Part shown: piece by piece, positions 1-7,680 of the stretch
Numbering within the stretch: the stretch's first letter is position 1
Layout of the letters: the number at the start of each line of letters is the position of its first letter
Source: Silvimonas sp.
GTDB lineage: Bacteria > Pseudomonadota > Gammaproteobacteria > Burkholderiales > Chitinibacteraceae
Reading direction: 5' to 3'
Length of the DNA stretch: 15,853 bases
Assembly: GCA_030151005.1 (NCBI GenBank)
Contig: JASLES010000287.1
Coordinates: forward strand, 1-15,853
Program-made: the position numbers and the translations under genes
The notes under the pieces: model-generated
What the model was told of the DNA's origin: nothing
Seen by the model: only the letters and a program-made list of their open reading frames with translations
Database searches by the model: none

Positions 1-656
1 ACAGGCGGCGGTAACCGGGCCAGCGCCGTTGTGCCGATGACATCTGCAGCCAGATCCAGCCGGGCGTCCAGATCGGCAATATCCTGAGGCTGCTGCAAGC
101 CCAAATGACGCTCCGGCAGCGCCATGCCGGCGCCTGTTGCAACATGCCCCAACCAGGGGATATCTGCCGGTAACGCTTGCTGCAGTAGTTCTGCATGCCG
201 GTTAGAGGCGACGTGATTGGCCAGAACGCCATAAAACGGCAACCCCGGCCGGAACCGCGCCAGGCCAAATGCCACGGCCGCAAACGTCTGCGCCATGGAT
301 TTGCCGCTGATCACTGCCAGCACCGGCACACCCAAGGCTTGCGCCAGATCCGCGCTGCTGGGGGTGCCATCAAACAAACCCATCACGCCTTCAATCAGGA
401 TCAGGTCCGCCTCTTTGGCTGCCTGCGCCAGCAAGGCGTTGCAGCCCTCCGCGCCCACCATGCCCAGGTCCAGGTTGTATACCGGCGCACCGCTGGCGTG
501 GGCCAGGAGCTTGGGGTCCAGAAAATCCGGCCCGCTCTTGAACACGCGCACACGCAGGCCGTTGCGGCGGTGGTAACGCGCCAGGCCTGCGGTGATGGTG
601 GTTTTGCCAGCGCCGGATGCGGGTGCGCTGATCAGTAGCGCGGGGCAGCGTGCCAT
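1..656 (-). CDS. cobB: Cobyrinate / hydrogenobyrinate a,c-diamide synthase, N-terminal part (cut by window edge)
   Basis: The visible 218 residues are the N-terminal, ATP-binding half of a CobB/CbiA glutamine amidotransferase, which uses ATP and glutamine to amidate the a and c carboxylates of the corrin ring in the cytoplasm. The start reads MARCPALLISAPASGAGKTT, with the family's P-loop SGAGKTT at residues 14-20. Further on are FKSGPDFLDP, YNLDLGMVG and LIEGVMGLFDG, all characteristic of CbiA/CobB. The C-terminal glutaminase domain (family total about 430-460 residues) lies left of position 1. The ATG at 656 follows the cobO stop by four bases and has a GGAG motif inside the cobO end, so it is probably translated with cobO. 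Whether the substrate is hydrogenobyrinate (CobB) or cobyrinate (CbiA) cannot be read from this half; the aerobic neighbours favour CobB. Confidence 0.93.
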   Translation of the reverse strand, partial: MARCPALLISAPASGAGKTTITAGLARYHRRNGLRVRVFKSGPDFLDPKLLAHASGAPVYNLDLGMVGAEGCNALLAQAAKEADLILIEGVMGLFDGTPSSADLAQALGVPVLAVISGKSMAQTFAAVAFGLARFRPGLPFYGVLANHVASNRHAELLQQALPADIPWLGHVATGAGMALPERHLGLQQPQDIADLDARLDLAADVIGTTALARLPPP

Positions 657-660
657 GCCC

Positions 661-1263
661 TTAAAACTCCACGCCGCGTTGTGCTTTCACACCTTGTTCA
701 CGGTAAGGGTGTTTGACCAGGGTCATTTCGGTGACCAGATCTGCCGCCTCAATCAGTGCCTCTGGCGCGTGGCGACCCGTGACCACCACGTGCAGCATGT
801 CCGGACGGTTGGCGAATACGGCCAGTACCTCATCGAGCGGCAGGTATTCGTATTTCAGCACTGTGTTCAGTTCATCCAGAATCACCATGTGGTACTCGCC
901 GCTCTCTATCATGCGGCGCGCTTCATCCCAGCCTTTGCGGGCGGTGGCGATGTCGGCATCGCGGTTTTGCGTGTTCCAGGTATAGCCATCGCCCATGGTC
1001 ACAAAATCGCATTGGGCCACAGCGCCCAGGAAATCCCGCTCTGCCGTGTGCAGTGCGCCCTTGATGAATTGCACCACGCCCAGACGCAAGCCGTGGCCCA
1101 GTGTGCGCACAGCCATGCCAAAGGCAGCGGTGGATTTCCCCTTGCCGGTGCCGGTGTTCACGATCAACAGGCCTTTTTCCTGCGTGGCGGCGGCCTGTTT
1201 TTTCTCGTAACCGGCCTGGCGGCGTTCGGTCATGCGCTGGTGCGCGGCGGGATCAGTTTTCAT
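661..1263 (-). CDS. cobO: Cob(I)yrinic acid a,c-diamide adenosyltransferase (CobO/BtuR/CobA family)
   Basis: A 200-residue protein of the usual length for CobO/BtuR, which transfers the 5'-deoxyadenosyl group of ATP to the cobalt of corrinoids. The P-loop GTGKGKST lies at residues 38-45 after a basic N-terminal helix. RTLGHGLRLGVVQFIKG, YHMVILDELN and VVVTGRHAPEALIEAADLVTEM follow in the family order, and the C-terminus (KHPYREQGVKAQRGVEF) is typical. The ATG at 1263 overlaps the end of cobE by 11 bases and has an AGGA motif about nine bases upstream, so the start is well supported. It sits in a leftward run cobE-cobO-cobB, so adenosylation and a,c-amidation are co-transcribed. I see nothing unusual in it. 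Confidence 0.96.
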   Translation of the reverse strand: MKTDPAAHQRMTERRQAGYEKKQAAATQEKGLLIVNTGTGKGKSTAAFGMAVRTLGHGLRLGVVQFIKGALHTAERDFLGAVAQCDFVTMGDGYTWNTQNRDADIATARKGWDEARRMIESGEYHMVILDELNTVLKYEYLPLDEVLAVFANRPDMLHVVVTGRHAPEALIEAADLVTEMTLVKHPYREQGVKAQRGVEF

Positions 1264-1666
1264 TGGGTAGGTCCTGAAAAGCGGCGATGGCGACGGTCAC
1301 GCCATCCAGTATGAATTTGGCAACCAGCAAAGCCCCGCCCGCCGCAGCCAGCAAGGCGCAGGGCTCGCACACGCCGGTCACGCCCAGTTGCGCCTTGACG
1401 AAGGCGGAGGGCGGCCAGCTTTGTGGCAGGGCGTTGATTTCTTTGGCGCTGAAGGTGTGCAGCGGTAATGCGTGCTGCTGGCAGAAGGTGGTTAGCCCCG
1501 GCGTGTTGCCCCGCTCGGTAATGGTCGCCACCGTGCGCACGTCAGCCAGCCGGCGCCCACCCAGGGCGCCAATGATTGCAGCGCTGATCTGTGCGGTGCT
1601 GCTGTCTTTGCGGCAACCAATGCCAAGCGCAAGCTGAGGCGTCATGTATGAGGCGATGCGGGTCAT
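1253..1666 (-). CDS. cobE: CobE, stand-alone CbiG C-terminal-domain protein
   Basis: About 137 residues matching the CobE / CbiG C-terminal domain: LALGIGCRKDSS near the start, a middle TVATITERGNTPGL, then PLHTFSAKEINAL, and the closing GALLVAKFILDGVTVAIA. CobE is linked to B12 synthesis in aerobic organisms, but its exact step is not firmly known. The start is uncertain. ATGs lie at 1666 (MTRIASYM) and 1645 (MTPQLALG), and the frame stays open upstream to 1780, but no Shine-Dalgarno stands before any of them. A run of seven T's on the coding strand lies immediately upstream of the 1666 ATG. The family usually begins just before the ALGIGCR motif, which favours 1666 or 1645. It overlaps cobO by 11 bases. 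A degenerate copy of this domain seems to be present in the CbiG-CobJ fusion elsewhere in the window. Confidence 0.85.
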   Translation of the reverse strand: MTRIASYMTPQLALGIGCRKDSSTAQISAAIIGALGGRRLADVRTVATITERGNTPGLTTFCQQHALPLHTFSAKEINALPQSWPPSAFVKAQLGVTGVCEPCALLAAAGGALLVAKFILDGVTVAIAAFQDLPNEN

Positions 1667-1812
1667 GAAAAAAAGTATGCGGTGGCGCGCAAGGGCAAAC
1701 GTTCTGGCCGGGTGGGGCGCTGGTACAATGATAACGGAATATTCAACCGACACCCGCAAGCCCATAAAACAGCGCGCCACGCGCTCGTATCAAAGCCCCC
1801 GGAGCCTTCTTC
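1667..1812. promoter_or_regulatory. Divergent promoter region between cobE and cobW
   Basis: This 146-base gap separates two gene runs reading away from each other, so it should hold both promoters. On the plus strand TGGTACAAT (1721-1729) is a good extended -10 box (TGn plus TACAAT, five of six to TATAAT), with no convincing -35. On the minus strand TATCAT (1733-1728) is five of six to the -10 consensus and overlaps the plus-strand box. GGAG at 1801-1804 is the cobW ribosome binding site. I looked for a cobalamin riboswitch and found none: the gap is short and I see no B12-box-like sequence. Both promoters are inferred from consensus only. Confidence 0.45.
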
Positions 1813-2886
1813 ATGCAAATGCGCAAAATCCCGGTCACTGTGATCACCGGTTTCCTTGGTAGCGGCAAAACCACCTTGCTGCGACACATCCTGCAAAACG
1901 CCCAGGGCCGCCGCATTGCCGTGATCGTCAACGAGTTTGGCGAACTGGGCATTGATGGCGAAATCCTCAAGGGCTGCGGCATTGGTTGCGATGACGCCGG
2001 TAACGAAACTGAAGGCCAGCTCTATGAACTGGCCAATGGCTGCTTGTGCTGCACCGTGCAAGAAGAGTTCTACCCGGTCATGGAAGCCTTGAACGAGCGC
2101 CGTGACCAGATCGATCACGTACTGATTGAGACCTCTGGCCTGGCGCTGCCCAAGCCGCTGGTGCAAGCGTTCAACTGGCCCAGCATCAAGAACAGTTTTA
2201 CGGTCGATGCCGTGATTACTGTGGTGGATGGCCCGGCCACCGCCGCCGGCCAGTTTGCTGAAAACCCGCAAGCGGTGGACGAGCAGCGCAAGGCAGACCC
2301 GAATCTGGATCATGAATCCCCGTTGCATGAACTGTTTGCCGATCAGCTTTCGGCGGCAGATCTGGTGATCCTGAACAAGATGGATCAACTGAACCCGGCG
2401 CATATCGCAGCGGTGGAAGACACCATCCGTGAAGATATTCCGGCGCACGTAAAGATTGTCCGCGCGCAAAACGGTCAGCTTGATCTGGCCGCGCTGCTGG
2501 GGCTGGAGGCTGCATCGGAAGAAGGCATTGACCAGCGCCACGGTCATCATGGCTCGGCCGATGATCCGGACCATCACCACGATGATTTTGACTCGGTAGT
2601 GGTGCATGCCCAGGTCACCAGCCGTGAGGCCACCATTGCCGCGCTGCGCACGCTGGTAGAGGCCCATGATATCTACCGGGTGAAGGGTTTTGCGCGTCTG
2701 CCGGATGCGGCCATGCGCCTGGTGATCCAGGGCGTGGGCACACGGTTTGACAGCTATTTTGACCGCCGCTGGGCTGCCACAGACGCCGCAGACAGCCGCT
2801 TTGTGCTGATCGGGGCCGATCTGGATCAGGCCGCACTGCAGCAAGCGTTTACCGCTGCGCTGGCGCAATCCGCCCAACCGGCCTGA
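1813..2886 (+). CDS. cobW: CobW, G3E-family GTPase / putative cobalt chaperone
   Basis: A 357-residue G3E P-loop GTPase of the CobW group, thought to deliver cobalt to the CobN chelatase. It shows GFLGSGKTT (Walker A, residues 13-21), VNEFGELGIDG, the metal-site motif CLCC at 77-80, ETSG at 106-109, and NKMD (guanine specificity) at 188-191. A His/Asp-rich linker at 243-258 contains seven histidine or aspartate clusters of the HGHH and DHHHDD type. The CobW C-terminal domain follows (YRVKGFARLP, VGTRFDSYFDRRW). The ATG at 1813 has GGAG eight bases upstream and starts just before the PVTVITGFLGSGKTT strand, as expected. cobN follows after four bases, so the two are co-translated. The CLCC motif and the gene's place beside cobN favour CobW over zinc-linked relatives such as YeiR or ZigA. 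Confidence 0.95.
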   Translation: MQMRKIPVTVITGFLGSGKTTLLRHILQNAQGRRIAVIVNEFGELGIDGEILKGCGIGCDDAGNETEGQLYELANGCLCCTVQEEFYPVMEALNERRDQIDHVLIETSGLALPKPLVQAFNWPSIKNSFTVDAVITVVDGPATAAGQFAENPQAVDEQRKADPNLDHESPLHELFADQLSAADLVILNKMDQLNPAHIAAVEDTIREDIPAHVKIVRAQNGQLDLAALLGLEAASEEGIDQRHGHHGSADDPDHHHDDFDSVVVHAQVTSREATIAALRTLVEAHDIYRVKGFARLPDAAMRLVIQGVGTRFDSYFDRRWAATDAADSRFVLIGADLDQAALQQAFTAALAQSAQPA

Positions 2887-2890
2887 CCGC

Positions 2891-5800
2891 ATGCATTTGT
2901 TGCGCACCACGCCGGGCGGGTTTGTTGATGACAGCGCAGGCGTCATCCGTATTGAGCAAAGCCCGGCGCAGATCGTGGTGCTTAGCTCGGCCGATACCAC
3001 GCTGGCGCTGCTGGCCGGTGCCGTGGCCCGGCTGGGCCCGGATTTCCCCAGCGTACGGCTGGCGAACGTCACCTTCTTGCGCCAGCCTGCGTCGGTCGAT
3101 TTTTACGTCGATGACGTCTTGCAGCACGCCAAAGCCGTCGTGGTCGATCACCTGGGGGGTGAGAGCTACTGGCCATACGGCATTGAACAAGTCACCGAAC
3201 TGGCACAGCGCAAGCACCAGGCGCTGGCGATGTTTTCTGGCGATCTGCAAGAAGACCCCAACCTGACCGCCAAAAGCACGGTCAACCCGACGCTCTGCCA
3301 GCAACTGTGGCGCTACCTGCGTGAAGGCGGGGCGCAAAATGCAGAAGCTTTTTTGCGCGCCATTGCCTTTCATGTGCTGGGCTGGGGGCACGAGCCGGCA
3401 CCACCGCGCGCCTTGCCGGCAGCCGCCATTTACCACCCGCAGCATCACCACGCCACGGCAGCAGACTGGCAGGCACGCTGGCAAGCCGGTGCGCCCGTGG
3501 CGGCCATCCTGTTTTACAAAGCGCATTTGCAGGCCGCCAACACCCTGGTATTTGATGCGCTGATCGCGGCGCTGGAACGCGATGGCATCAACCCGCTGCC
3601 GATCGCGGTGACGTCGCTCAAAGACCCATTTAGCCAGGATGTGCTGCGCAAACTGTGCGCAGATCATGGCGTGGCGGTGGTGCTCAATACCACCGCGTTT
3701 GCGGCGAGTGCGCTGGACGATGCTGAACCGCTCGACCTGTTTGGGGACGCGCCCGTACTGCAGGTGATTCTTTCTGGCAGCAACCGTGAAGCCTGGCTGG
3801 CCGACAACCACGGTTTGAACAGCCGCGACATGGCCATGCATGTCGCCCTGCCCGAGGTGGATGGCCGCATCATTACCCGCGCCATCAGCTTCAAGGGTTT
3901 GTCTTATCACTGCCCCCACACGCAAGTGGATGTCGTGCAATACCAGCCAGATGCCGAGCGCATTGATTTTGTGGTGGCGCTGGCCCGCCGCTGGTGCCGT
4001 TTGCGCACACAGCCCAACGCACAAAAGAAACTGGCGCTGATCCTGGCCAATTACCCCATGAGCGAAGGCCGCATTGGCAACGGCGTGGGGCTGGATACGC
4101 CAGCATCCGCGCTGGTGGTATTACAGGCGCTGGCCGAACACGGCTATGAGGTTGGCGACCTGCCGCAAGACGGCGACGCGTTGATCAGCCTGTTAACCCA
4201 AGGTGTGACCAACGACCCCGCTACCCGCACCGTGCGGCCCGCGCTGCAAAGCTACGCCCTGGCCGATTACCTGGCCCAACTGGCGCAACTGTCGCCAGAA
4301 ATCCGCAGCGCTCTGGATGAACGCTGGGGCGCGCCAGAGGCTGACCCCACGCTGCGCCAGGGCCGTTTCATGATTGCCGGCTGGCGCTGTGGTCACGTGT
4401 TTGTGGGCATTCAACCTTCCCGTTCACGTGGTGACAATGACTACGCCAGCTACCATGATGCCGAGCTGATCCCGCCGCATGCCTACCTGGCGTTCTATTT
4501 CTGGCTGCGGCAAAGCTGGGGCATGGATGCCGTCATTCACCTGGGCAAGCACGGCAATCTGGAATGGCTGCCGGGCAAGAGCGTGGCGTTGGCTGCAACT
4601 TGCTGGCCTGATCTGATCCTGGGGCCGCTGCCGCATCTGTATCCGTTTATTGTCAATGATCCGGGCGAAGGCTGCCAGGCCAAGCGGCGCGCCCAGGCGG
4701 TGATTATCGATCACCTGATGCCGCCGCTGACCCGTGCGGAAAACTACGGTCCGCTGCAAGACCTGGAACGCCAGGTGGACGAATACTACGAAGCGCTCTC
4801 CGTCGATCCGCGCCGCGCCCAGTTGCTGCGTAAAACCATTTTGCATGCCATCCGGCAAAACAAGCTGCACGAAGAACTCAGCATGGCTGCGCCCGGCGCG
4901 GATGAAGACACGCTGTTAACGCGGGTGGATGCCTGGTTATGTGAGCTCAAAGAAGCGCAGATCAGAGACGGTCTGCATATCTTTGGCCGTTCCCCGCAAG
5001 CGCGCCAGCGGCGCGACACTTTGCAAGCGCTGGCCCGTTTTGCGGTGGCCGACGGCAAAGAGGGTAACGCCGGCCTGATTGCTGCGCTGGCACATGATCT
5101 GGCGTTGGGTGATGCGTTTGATCCGCTGCAAGCAGACTGGTCCGCACCCTGGACCGGCCCGCGCCCAGCCCCGTTACAAGCGCTGGATGACAGCCCGTGG
5201 CGGCACGCTGGCGATACGCGAGAGCGGCTGGAACTGCTGGCCGCTACCTTGCTGGATGAGTTGTGCGACAGCGGCGCGGTGCAAACAGAAATCGGCCCGC
5301 ACAGCCGCGCCGTACTGACTCGCTTGCAACAGCAAGTCTTGCCGCCGCTGGATGCCTGCGGCCCGCAAGAACTTCATCATCTGCTAGCCGGTCTGGCCGG
5401 GCGCTTTGTGCCGCCAGGCCCCAGTGGCTCACCCACACGTGGCCGGCCGGATGTGCTGCCCACCGGGCGCAACTTTTATGCGGTCGATACCCGCGCTGTA
5501 CCCACGCAAGCGGCGTGGGCGCTGGGTAATAAATCGGCCAACCAGTTGCTTGAGCGCCACTTGCAGGATCACGGTGATTACCCGCGTGCGGTGGGTTTGT
5601 CGGTGTGGGGTACGGCCACCATGCGTACGGGCGGTGAAGACATTGCCCAGGCGCTGGCACTGTTGGGCGTGCGGCCTAAATGGGCGCATGGCAGTCACCG
5701 GGTGACCGACTTTGAAATCTTGCCGATCAGCGTGTTTGACCGGCCGCGCATTGACGTCACGTTGCGGGTATCAGGCTTTTTTCGTGATGCCTTCGCCAAC

Positions 5801-6670
5801 CTCATCCATCTGTTTGATGCCGCCGTGCAAGCCGTGGCAGAACTGGATGAACCAGCTGACCTCAACCCCATCCGCGCCCGCATTCTGAGTGAGCGTGACG
5901 CCCTGCAAGCCCAGGGCATGGCGGCCGATGAAGCACGCCGCCGTGCGGGCTGGCGCGTATTTGGTGCGCGGCCCGGCAGCTACGGTGCCGGCTTGCAAGA
6001 GATGATCGACCTGCGCCAATGGCAAACCGATGCCGACCTTGCCACCGCGTACCAGCGCTGGGGTGGTTATGCCTACGCACAAAATGCCGCCGGCGAGGCG
6101 GCGGCCGACACCTTCGGCCAGCGTTTGCAAGCCATCGACGTGGTGCTGCAAAACCAGGACAGCCGCGAGCATGACGTGCTCGATTCCAACGACTACTACC
6201 AGTTTCAGGGTGGGATGACGGCGGCGGTGCGGCATTTGTCCGGCCAGCAGCCGGCGCTGTACCACGGCGATCACAGTAATCCGGCGGCGCCGCAAATCCG
6301 CACGCTGCATGAAGAAATTGCCCGCGTGATCCGCGCCCGCGTGGTCAACCCCAAATGGCTGGAGGGCGTGAAACGGCACGGCTACAAGGGCGCGGCCGAG
6401 ATCGCCGCAACCGTCGATTATCTATACGGTTACGACGCCACCGCGCGGGTAGTGGCGGACTACCAATACGCGCTGGTCACCGACGCTTATCTGAATGACC
6501 CCGCCACGCGCGATTTTTTGCAGCAACATAATCCACATGCGCTCCATGGCATGTGCGAGCGCTTGCTTGAAGCCATGCAGCGTGGCCTGTGGCAACAACC
6601 CGGCTCTTATCGAGCCCAGGTGGAGCAACATTTGCTCACCGCCGAACAGTCTCTGGAAGGGAACCCTTGA
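2891..6670 (+). CDS. cobN: Aerobic cobaltochelatase large subunit CobN
   Basis: A 1,259-residue protein, close to known CobN lengths. It is the porphyrin-binding subunit that inserts cobalt into hydrogenobyrinic acid a,c-diamide, powered by an AAA+ partner complex. The start MHLLRTTPGGF is the classic CobN beginning. Family landmarks in order are RGDNDYASYHDAELIPPHAY, HLGKHGNLEWLPGK (about 550-563), GEGCQAKRRAQAVIIDHLMP, PTGRNFYAVDTRAVPT, GLSVWGTATMRTGGEDIAQA, DVTLRVSGFFRDAF, GSYGAGLQEMID, DSNDYYQFQGGM and NPKWLEGVKRHGYKG. These set it apart from BchH/ChlH, and the neighbours agree. It lies four bases after cobW without a clear Shine-Dalgarno of its own, suggesting translational coupling. Its TGA overlaps the ATG of the AAA+ gene (TGATG). 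A short His cluster, YHPQHHHAT, lies near residue 180 and may be incidental. No frameshift or missing block is visible. Confidence 0.97.
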   Translation: MHLLRTTPGGFVDDSAGVIRIEQSPAQIVVLSSADTTLALLAGAVARLGPDFPSVRLANVTFLRQPASVDFYVDDVLQHAKAVVVDHLGGESYWPYGIEQVTELAQRKHQALAMFSGDLQEDPNLTAKSTVNPTLCQQLWRYLREGGAQNAEAFLRAIAFHVLGWGHEPAPPRALPAAAIYHPQHHHATAADWQARWQAGAPVAAILFYKAHLQAANTLVFDALIAALERDGINPLPIAVTSLKDPFSQDVLRKLCADHGVAVVLNTTAFAASALDDAEPLDLFGDAPVLQVILSGSNREAWLADNHGLNSRDMAMHVALPEVDGRIITRAISFKGLSYHCPHTQVDVVQYQPDAERIDFVVALARRWCRLRTQPNAQKKLALILANYPMSEGRIGNGVGLDTPASALVVLQALAEHGYEVGDLPQDGDALISLLTQGVTNDPATRTVRPALQSYALADYLAQLAQLSPEIRSALDERWGAPEADPTLRQGRFMIAGWRCGHVFVGIQPSRSRGDNDYASYHDAELIPPHAYLAFYFWLRQSWGMDAVIHLGKHGNLEWLPGKSVALAATCWPDLILGPLPHLYPFIVNDPGEGCQAKRRAQAVIIDHLMPPLTRAENYGPLQDLERQVDEYYEALSVDPRRAQLLRKTILHAIRQNKLHEELSMAAPGADEDTLLTRVDAWLCELKEAQIRDGLHIFGRSPQARQRRDTLQALARFAVADGKEGNAGLIAALAHDLALGDAFDPLQADWSAPWTGPRPAPLQALDDSPWRHAGDTRERLELLAATLLDELCDSGAVQTEIGPHSRAVLTRLQQQVLPPLDACGPQELHHLLAGLAGRFVPPGPSGSPTRGRPDVLPTGRNFYAVDTRAVPTQAAWALGNKSANQLLERHLQDHGDYPRAVGLSVWGTATMRTGGEDIAQALALLGVRPKWAHGSHRVTDFEILPISVFDRPRIDVTLRVSGFFRDAFANLIHLFDAAVQAVAELDEPADLNPIRARILSERDALQAQGMAADEARRRAGWRVFGARPGSYGAGLQEMIDLRQWQTDADLATAYQRWGGYAYAQNAAGEAAADTFGQRLQAIDVVLQNQDSREHDVLDSNDYYQFQGGMTAAVRHLSGQQPALYHGDHSNPAAPQIRTLHEEIARVIRARVVNPKWLEGVKRHGYKGAAEIAATVDYLYGYDATARVVADYQYALVTDAYLNDPATRDFLQQHNPHALHGMCERLLEAMQRGLWQQPGSYRAQVEQHLLTAEQSLEGNP

Positions 6671-7680
6671 TGATTGCTCCGATCCCCGCACACGCCCAAA
6701 GCGCTTATCCGTTTGCCGCGCTGGTGGGCCAGCCGGCACTGCAACAAGCCCTGTTGCTGGCGGCGGTAGATCCCGGTATTGGCGGCGTACTGGTCAGCGG
6801 CCCGCGCGGCACGGCCAAATCCACCGCTGCCCGTGCACTGGCTGAACTGTTGCCGGAAGGCCGTCTGGTGACTTTGCCGCTGGCTGCCTCTGAAGACCGT
6901 GTGACCGGTTCGCTGGATATCAACGCAGCACTGCAAGAGGGCGAGGCGCGGTTCTCGCCCGGCTTGCTGGCGCAGGCGCATCAGGGCGTACTGTATGTGG
7001 ATGAAATCAACCTGTTGCCAGACGCGCTGGTCGACACGCTGCTGGATGCCGCAGCCAGTGGCATCAATACGGTAGAGCGGGACGGTATCTCTTACAGCCA
7101 CGCCACGCGGTTCTCATTGATTGGCACCATGAACCCGGAAGAGGGCGAACTGCGCCCGCAACTGCTGGACCGGTTTGGCTTGATGGTGCAATTGCAAAAT
7201 TGTTTTGATCCGGCCATACGCCAGCAAATCGTCAAGAAACGGCTGGCGTTTGAACTGGACCCGGATATGTTCCGCGCCCATTACGCCGAACAACAAAAAG
7301 CCCTTAGCCAGCAGATTCACGCCGCCCGCACCCGCCTTGCCGCACTGGAGTTTGACGACACTGTCCATGAGTACGTCAGCGGTTTGTGCATTGCGGCGGC
7401 GGTGGATGGCTTGCGGGCCGATCTGGTGATGCTGCGTGCAGCGCGGGCGCTGGCCGCTCTGGAAGATGCTACGCAGATCACGGTGGCCCATGTGGATGCC
7501 GTGGCCAGTGCCGTGTTGCAACACCGCCGCATGGCACCACCGCCAGCGGGCCAGGTAACCCCAACCAGCGCTGCGCCCGCCGCCTCGCAAAACGAAGGTG
7601 ACTGGGGTTATCTGCCGCCGGAACACGTGGGTCTGAAGCCGGCCAGGGGCGTGTTGCCGCTTGCCGCAAAAAAAGCCTGA
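6670..7680 (+). CDS. ChlI-like AAA+ chelatase ATPase: 0-frame (short) product of the frameshifted chlI/chlD gene
   Basis: Conventional translation gives 336 residues with the AAA+ core of Mg/Co-chelatase motor subunits: GPRGTAKST (Walker A, 44-52), VLYVDEINLL (Walker B, D111-E112), TMNPEEGELRPQLLDRFGL (sensor-1 and arginine region, about 153-171) and an all-helical C-terminal domain. It then runs into a proline/alanine linker (MAPPPAGQVTPTSAAPAAS) and a basic tail (AAKKA). That linker is what ChlD/BchD places between its AAA+ and VWA domains, so this looks like the first half of ChlD rather than a free-standing ChlI. The ATG at 6670 overlaps the cobN stop; AAGGGA precedes it at 6657-6662. An upstream in-frame ATG (6589) lies inside cobN and is not used in this call. 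The frame stops at 7678-7680, one sense codon after an A_AAA_AAA heptamer. As an ATPase it would power CobN. Confidence 0.93.
   Translation: MIAPIPAHAQSAYPFAALVGQPALQQALLLAAVDPGIGGVLVSGPRGTAKSTAARALAELLPEGRLVTLPLAASEDRVTGSLDINAALQEGEARFSPGLLAQAHQGVLYVDEINLLPDALVDTLLDAAASGINTVERDGISYSHATRFSLIGTMNPEEGELRPQLLDRFGLMVQLQNCFDPAIRQQIVKKRLAFELDPDMFRAHYAEQQKALSQQIHAARTRLAALEFDDTVHEYVSGLCIAAAVDGLRADLVMLRAARALAALEDATQITVAHVDAVASAVLQHRRMAPPPAGQVTPTSAAPAASQNEGDWGYLPPEHVGLKPARGVLPLAAKKA

Noticed and set aside
592..1314. A 240-residue plus-strand frame across cobO
   Set aside because: It is antisense to cobO, whose P-loop and family motifs are unmistakable; the plus-strand translation has no domain.
1663..3072. 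A 469-residue open frame on the minus strand opposite cobW
   Set aside because: It lies antisense to a fully conserved cobW and the cobN start and shows no domain of its own. Long antisense frames are common in GC-rich DNA with biased third positions. Only its start area touches the real cobE region, in another frame.
2849..4024. A 391-residue open frame on the minus strand opposite cobN
   Set aside because: It mirrors the codon bias of cobN, has no recognisable motif and no ribosome site.
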